A stretch of 64,000 bases of DNA from Ramazzottius varieornatus. Its lineage: Eukaryota > Tardigrada > Eutardigrada > Parachela > Ramazzottiidae. The translations under genes were made by a program, and so were the position numbers. The notes under the pieces were generated by a model, which saw nothing but the letters and a program-made list of their open reading frames with translations, was not told the origin of the DNA and ran no database searches. Position 1 is the first letter of the stretch. Each line of letters begins with the position of its first letter. The stretch lies in contig BDGG01000002.1 in assembly GCA_001949185.1 (NCBI GenBank), positions 3,233,679 to 3,297,678 on the forward strand, read 5' to 3'. This document shows positions 58,346 through 64,000 of the stretch, in pieces.

Positions 58346-58777
58346 TTAGGTACTTTTACGATCTTTGGCGAACCTTCGAGACAGGATCCGTTTGAGGAAG
58401 CAGAATTTAGCACAGTGATCTTGTTTGTCAGGACAAAGTTTGTCTTTTTCCGCCCAGGTATCTTTTCTGACGATGTACTTGTCTTCATCGTCCAGTTTTT
58501 CCCAGATTTCAGTACAAAAGAAACCGGCGTACGACGTCTTATCGACGTTCCTGAGAATATCTTCTCTGCAAGTTCCACCCGAGCGAAGCAGGGCTCGAAA
58601 CAAATTCCGCCTTTGTGTCTCGAAGAGCTTTGTGAGTCTCTTAGCCGTTGTAACGCGAGAAAGTGGAGCGAAAATGAAAGAATATTGAGTGAAATGAAAA
58701 GCAGTGAAGGTGGTTTTGCGTGGTACCATTGGGTCAGGTATCATATGATGCGAGTGTCCGCCATAAAAAGAAACCAT
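58346..58777 (-). CDS. uncharacterised 143-residue open frame
   Basis: The minus-strand frame ends 12 bases from the MPPE1 stop. Part of it looks protein-like (TTAKRLTKLFETQRRNLFRA, then EIWEKLDDEDKYIVRKDTWA) with four Cys in the second half. The N-terminal 45 residues look random. An antisense frame of 175 codons overlaps it. I do not recognise either. The true gene, if any, probably has another exon upstream. Confidence 0.3.
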   Translation of the reverse strand: MVSFYGGHSHHMIPDPMVPRKTTFTAFHFTQYSFIFAPLSRVTTAKRLTKLFETQRRNLFRALLRSGGTCREDILRNVDKTSYAGFFCTEIWEKLDDEDKYIVRKDTWAEKDKLCPDKQDHCAKFCFLKRILSRRFAKDRKST

Positions 58778-59399
58778 AATCTATTATCTGCAGACTATTC
58801 ATGTCAAGTGGATGGTTGGCAGAAAACATATACCTGCTCTTTGCAACGCATCATCAGAAGTAAAATCATGAAGACTGTTGATGAAGCACTGAAAGAAAAG
58901 AGGAAGCTCCACTGTCACGGATTACTAGTGCATGTCTTCTGACCGCATTCGGAAGAAGCCATAACTAATAAACGGTAAGTAGTCCGTCGAGTGGCTAATA
59001 GCTCAATCAATAGCTTCAGTCTGTAGTGAAGTTATGGGTCGTCCAACGGTACTGTCGGCGCACGAAGGCGGCTTTTTACTCAGCGATTAATTTCTTACCG
59101 ACTGCAAGATGTGCGCTTGTCTAATCTGGGTTGTCTACACGCAGGTGTCGATTCGAAAGAGCTTAACACAAATGTGTCCTTGTAATGGCCGGCAGCATGG
59201 TCAGAAAAGATGATAAATGCACACTTGTTAGATCAGTGTAAATATCGGTTGTCTTTCCGTTCACTACCATCCATCCCGCCGACACAACGCAGACGCTACT
59301 TCAACCCAGATCTCATATCAGTATTTGCAGTTACGCGATCTCAGCCATAATTTTCTTATAGGTTTGCCGGCTGGGAATATCCTCCTGTACCCGGTCATC
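58778..59399. other. intergenic stretch upstream of the astacin-like gene
   Basis: No supported gene. The promoter of the 59400 gene should be here. Confidence 0.4.
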
Positions 59400-61986
59400 A
59401 TGGCGCACTACTTCCTGCTGGTTCTCGGATTTTTTGTGGCGGCGACCCAGGCCGCGGTCCTTAGTTTCTGGCAGGAGAACTCAACGGAAATTGCAGACAG
59501 TGCCAGAGCCACTCTCAACCGGGATACTCGATACGACAGATGGCTCGATGCGAAGAGAGTTCTCTACCGGTTCGACCCGATCTCTTACTGTAAGTGGCTG
59601 CTCCTGTGCGATAATCCCTCAAACCTCACAAATTCGGTTTTAATACATTTCGTTCCATGTACGTTGTACCGAACAGAACTTTGATGGCCTCACTTTCGTT
59701 TGGGCTTTCATCCGATATTACCAGTTGACCGATGTGCTTACGGATGCTTTTCTTACGATGCGCACGGGTTTCAAACTCGTATAAGCTCCGTCTGTGAAAT
59801 CTGCCCGCTGGGATAACCTACCTTGAACTTCCAACTTTGAATATTAACTAGTGTGTAATGGATAAGATGATGTTAAATGTCCATTACGGCATCGGTAAGG
59901 TGTCACTGTCAAGAGCGTCTGATCATCTATTGTATAATTGCAGCGGGCGAGGAGAAGTCCTTGATCATGACAGCGATGAGCCAGATCGCCGCCGACATGA
60001 ACAAATGCATCAGCTTCCAAGAGTACAACGCCGACTCCGACGCAGGATTAGACAATATTTACATCTCCAAGACCTTGAATGATGGGTAAGTCGCTGGGCA
60101 AACTGTCTCTTTGCCTTCAACTCGCAGAAAGGGTTCTCTGAATGTCCGCGTTTGTCGTTTCAGAACGATCCCCGCCACTTGCTTCACGTTCTACGGACGC
60201 CTGTTGCGCGCGGCTGGTCAGGGCCAAAAGATGGCCATCCATGACGGACCCAACGGCTGCATGGACAACGTCCGTGAAGTGATGAAAATTCTCGTCAATG
60301 TGCTCGGTTTGAGAAACGAGTATAACCGACCGGATCGGGATCAGCACTTGAAGGTCTTCGTTGAGAACCTTCAACCAGGTAAGAACAGACGCGAATTCAC
60401 TTCAGCTTCAGCGTTCTTTTCCCCACTCGGGCAAAATATTTCTCCTGGCAAATCCTTTTCGGTCCTATTGAACAGCCGAAGTACGCAGAAATTGCATGTA
60501 AGTAGAGCGCACAAAATGCGAACTAACTCGTAGTCACGTAACGTGGATTACCGTTGATTGATACAACAAGGCCCAGGTAACCACGAGTAGGGATTCATTT
60601 TGTGCACTGTATATTAATGGCGAAAACTACGAAACAACTTTGAGACCGTGGACTTTTCTACGATATTTCTGATACTATCATAGTTTGGGTGGGATAGGTC
60701 GCTTGTCTCGTCAACGATGGTACTGGAAGACGATCGGAAATCTCTTGTTGTTGTCAACATGGTGATTTGCATAACACGTTTCCTCTTTTCAGAGTTGCGG
60801 TTCTCCAACTTGCTCAACCCATACAACGCGTCGCAAGTTCTCCGAAGCGGACCATTCGACTACCACTCCATCACCATTCCCCAACCTTCGCAATACGCCA
60901 TTGCCGGCAAGCACATCTATGAGTTCCCTGCCGACAAGGCAGTTCCTACGCTTGCTCACCTCAGCAAAGCCGACTGCGCTGGTCTGTCCTTCATGTACGG
61001 ATGCGACGAGTCCAAATGCGTTGACTGTACGTCCATTCAAATGCTCCATATCGAACCCGCTTGCTTCCCATATCTGAACGCGCCACTAAACTTGACATTC
61101 AAATTCTAATGAGGGATTCTTTGCAGTCTATCCAGAAGCTAAACCCGTCGAAGCCTCCACTGAAGCCTCGACAACCGTCACCGCGACCTCCGCTGCCACG
61201 ACTGAGGCTGCCACTACGGAAGCTGCTACCACCCAGGCTGCTACCGAAGCCTCCACCGAAGCAGCTACCACTATTGCTGTCACTACGGAAGCCGCGTCGA
61301 CCGAAGCTTCATCCGTCGCTACGACCGAAGAAGCCAAGATGGAGAAGATGGCGGCAGTCGAAGTTGCCGCTGTTGTTACCGCTGCGGAAGTGTCTGAAGC
61401 CTCCGTCCAAGCTGCTCAACCCGCTAACCTTGTTGCCGAAACCTCGGCCGCCACTTCGGAAGTCTCAACTGAAGCATCTACCGAAGCTGCCACAACAGAA
61501 GCCGCCACCACGGTCGAAGTCTCCACCGCCGCCGCATCAACCGAAGCTACCTCGACCGTCCCAACCCTCAACGTTACCTTGGTCGACATCATCGTTCCCA
61601 GAAAAGGCGCCGAAGAAGTTAAAGAACCAGCTGCAGTGGTGGTCGTCAACGCCGTGACCGAAGCGTCCTCTACTGCAGCATCCGCACCCACAGATGCCGC
61701 CACCACCGTAGCAGCCGAGGTTGAGGAAACTACGGCAAGCAACCCAAGCGTCAAGTTGGTCGTTATTGCTGCCATGACGGACTCTTCGGCAGCTCCGGCT
61801 GTAACCAGTGAGAACACCACGATGGCAGCCACAAGTGAAGCTTCGTCGACCGAAGCTATGACGACTGGTGCTGCCGCTCAAGAGACCACGGCGGAAGTGA
61901 CCACCGTAGCGACCAGTGAGGCTTCAAGCTCCGTCAGTGTAGAGGGCAGCACTGCAGCGATTGCCAATGCCACCATTGTGGTCTGA
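59400..61986 (+). CDS. astacin-fold (M12A) pseudoprotease with Thr/Ala/Glu-rich C-terminal tail
   Basis: Five exons (59400-59589, 59944-60085, 60164-60378, 60793-61026, 61127-61986) join in phase to 546 residues. MAHYFLLVLGFFVAATQA is a signal peptide. The astacin domain aligns over its length: SLIMTAMSQIAADMNKCISF, TCFTFYGRL, NGCMDNV, NEYNRPDRD and ADCAGLSFMYGC, keeping the structural cysteines. The zinc-binding helix HExxHxxGxxHE reads KILVNVLGLRNE: all three His ligands and the catalytic Glu are replaced, while the Gly, the last Glu and RxDRD remain. The Met-turn is also lost. The last exon adds a tail built from repeats such as TEAATTEAATT and EASTEA, probably O-glycosylated. It cannot be a zinc protease; a structural or binding role is inferred. 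Confidence 0.88.
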
Positions 61987-62461
61987 AGTCAAGAAATGCT
62001 CATGACTTTCGCTGTCGAATTAGAAGATGGTAGCCAAACTGGTTTTTGGAAATTTTCCATGTACTGTAAGGATTTTTGCATGAACTACCGATATAAATAG
62101 TCATAAAGTACACATTCGTATGTAGGGACTAATTCCAGTGTTGACTTCTGATTTCGTAAAGAGAAGAGCTAGCACGTTCTCGATGCACAGTTGACGGAGG
62201 AAGATTCTTGGGAAAAAAACATTGACGAGCTAGTCTATCTTCCAGAATTTCACACGCCATGCAGACAGTATCAGTTTGTGTACAAGCTACACGACGGCAA
62301 AAAGATACAGCATGCTCAGTAGTATAGTACACTCATAGCGGACTTGGAGCCCCAACACCAGCATATCAAATAGAAAAATTTGTAACATTGAGATTTGCGG
62401 AAGTTCAGTTTGTGGCAGGTATCAAAATTAATTAGGGCAATTTGGACATAATATTTCCATA
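61987..62461. other. 3' region between the astacin-like gene and the bZIP gene
   Basis: The two genes converge here. AT-rich, no supported coding sequence. Confidence 0.4.
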
Positions 62462-63476
62462 TCAGACTTGGATGTGGGAATAGGATGGAAGGGATGCCAT
62501 CCGTTGGAGGAAGGGGAAGGCTTGCTGACGGAGTTGCCGTTGGACGATGGCCTGCTGCAGCTTCTCTGATTCTTCCTTGAGAGTCATCAGCTGGGCCCTC
62601 AAGGCTGTGTTTTCACGTTCCAGCTCGCTGGCTCGACCCGCCACCTGGTCTTCGCGAGCTTTACGGTAATCTCGGGATTTCTTGGCGGCGTAGTTGTTTC
62701 TTCTTCTGCGCTCGAAGTACTTCTGGTCTTTCTGTTCAGAAGGAATAGGTTTCTTTTCCGACCGAGGTCTTCTGGCGGTGGTGTTTTGTGTGGCTGAACC
62801 GATTGCGTGCATCAGCGCGGGATTCACTATATGATACGAAACGAACTGGTGACACTACTGTAGAAATGGGACAAATCGAGCCAAATCATGACTCCTGTCA
62901 AATTTCCCCATGAGTCTGAAGATTTGACACAAAGCCAACCATTCACCATTGCCTCATTTTCTCACTTTGCTATTTTTGAAATTGGGTAGAAACTAGTTTG
63001 TTAACAGAAGGAAACGATTTATAAGATTGGAACGTAATTCGTGTCGATCTTTTTAGCGCCATTTAATTTCCGCTTTTTGAGTTCATGATCTCGAAACTAC
63101 GAGTTTGCGATTAGTGCGTCCTTGCTGTGAACATTAGACTTTTTTTACCTTCGAACAAGGAAGAGTCCGTTGTGAATCCATTGAGTTTGTTCATAGTCTC
63201 GTAGCTTCCGCTGGCGATAATATCATATCCCTCGTTCTTGCTGTGGCTGTGACCATGGCTATGACCGTGGTGCCGCCTGTGACCACTTGGTTTTGAGCCC
63301 GTATGGTCATCCACGAAAATGTTCCCGGTTGGATCATACTGGAAGACGGACATCATGCCCTTCTCTTGATGGTATTCCATTGAGCTGTTATGTGAAGCCG
63401 TATCCGATCCCGATCCAGTAGACATGGAGTCGTCTTCGGCGCTACCTGCATGGGAGAATCTGTTCATTAAGGCCAT
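62462..63476 (-). CDS. PAR/NFIL3-type bZIP transcription factor
   Basis: Two exons, 63149-63476 and 62462-62826, join across a 322-nt intron to 230 residues. The first exon codes a polar, Ser/Asp-rich region with a His-rich stretch (GHRRHHGHSHGHSHSK). The second holds the DNA-binding domain: QKYFERRRRNNYAAKKSRDY and then RKAREDQVAGRASELE, with heptad leucines through TALRAQLMTLKEE. The pattern KYxxRRxxNNxAAKxSRDxR is specific to the PAR (HLF/DBP/TEF), NFIL3 and CES-2 group. Such factors bind TTA(C/T)GTAA-type sites as dimers. Partner and targets are unknown. The ORF starts at the first ATG of exon 1; an earlier coding exon cannot be ruled out. Confidence 0.88.
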
Positions 63477-64000
63477 CCTTCAATGTCTCTCAAGCAGAAT
63501 ATGCTGTAAGAACAGGGACGAAGAAGAAGAAGAAGAAATGTTTCGGAGATTGCGGAGATAAAAACTGATCAAATAAGAGTTGACGCAAATGGTGAGAGGT
63601 TGATAATTATAAGAGGCCACAGTGCGAACGTTAACTGTTCTGTGTACACTATGCATGTATGTCCACCAACGAACAACAAATTACATAAGGGAGACTACCG
63701 GCCTTCCTGGACGGCAGAATTGTTTCAAGCGGCGAGCAAAACACGATTACTTAACACGGCAATCGAGCAAGAATGACAACTGTCCAACGGTAGGAACGTC
63801 GTCGAATGTATTGACTACTGAATATAGGTCGACTACGGGAAACGGATATGGTCGGTGGTTTCGCGTGTTAGTGCTGTACAAGTTCTTCAGTGTGTAGAGT
63901 ACCCCGCTTAGCGGACTTTGAATTTACAATCACGGCTTTTTGGCTCCTGCTCGTCCGTGTACGTGCGGCATACCGGCGTCCGTTGCCTCCTTGTCCGTTC
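63477..64000. other. upstream region of the bZIP gene
   Basis: Contains a short GAA repeat (63517-63536, GAAGAAGAAGAAGAA) just upstream of the bZIP start. The 91-codon plus-strand frame at 63622-63897 has no recognisable features. Confidence 0.45.

Noticed and set aside
61061-61657. 198-residue Pro/Lys/Leu-rich frame overlapping the astacin-like tail, plus antisense Ala/Val-rich frames
   Set aside because: Artefacts of the GCN/ACN-rich repeat coding; the real frame is the Thr/Ala/Glu tail joined in phase to the upstream exons.

Overview
This is eukaryotic, animal-type nuclear DNA of moderate GC. Genes are split by short GT-AG introns (often 45-70 nt), lie on both strands, and are separated by kilobases of repeat-rich DNA. 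The gene set (arylsulfatase, rhodopsin-type GPCR, DXD glycosyltransferase, PLPBP, GOLGA7, MPPE1, BORCS7, astacin-like protein, PAR-type bZIP) is metazoan. Compact introns and a secreted FABP-fold gene make an ecdysozoan such as a tardigrade my best guess. That is inference, and no single sequence here proves it.

Layout: 1-400 end of an unidentified gene; 1272-3998 (-) complete ten-exon sulfatase; 4606-5604 dead mariner; 7290-7573 long palindrome and 8313-8469 MITE; 9505-11188 (+) two-exon disordered phosphoprotein-like gene; 11327-11530 (-) tiny secreted-peptide candidate; 13088-16642 (-) FABP-like gene whose introns hold several inverted-repeat elements; 17360-18349 (+) MFSD6-like transporter remnant; 18442-19170 (-) unidentified exons; 20005-20337 and 21979-22386 (-) two small secreted proteins with KR cleavage sites, on either side of a 760-bp foldback that contains an assembly gap; 24628-25915 (-) frameshifted CNNM copy; 26914-30119 (-) six-exon GPCR; 31555-34255 FLYWCH/MULE transposon relic; 35-43 kb mostly repeats; 41280-41769 (-) possible tail-anchored protein; 43498-44445 (-) glycosyltransferase; 44768-45837 pogo/Tigger-like relic; 47422-48020 (-) BORCS7; 48.4-52.3 kb a field of inverted-repeat elements; 52882-54429 (+) PLPBP; 54895-55836 (-) GOLGA7; 56630-58334 (+) MPPE1/PGAP5; 59400-61986 (+) astacin-fold pseudoprotease; 62462-63476 (-) bZIP factor.

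Several genes act in the secretory and lysosomal system (sulfatase, GOLGA7, MPPE1, BORCS7, glycosyltransferase), but they do not form an operon or an obvious shared pathway. The strongest non-routine signals are: an astacin that has lost every zinc ligand and carries a 286-residue Thr/Ala/Glu tail; a hAT-type MITE sitting exactly on a splice donor of PLPBP; two MITE families with two copies each in the window; and a very high density of long inverted repeats. Both assembly gaps fall inside such repeats. Most exon models below were built by hand from reading frame, splice sites and family alignment, so exon ends could be off by small amounts.
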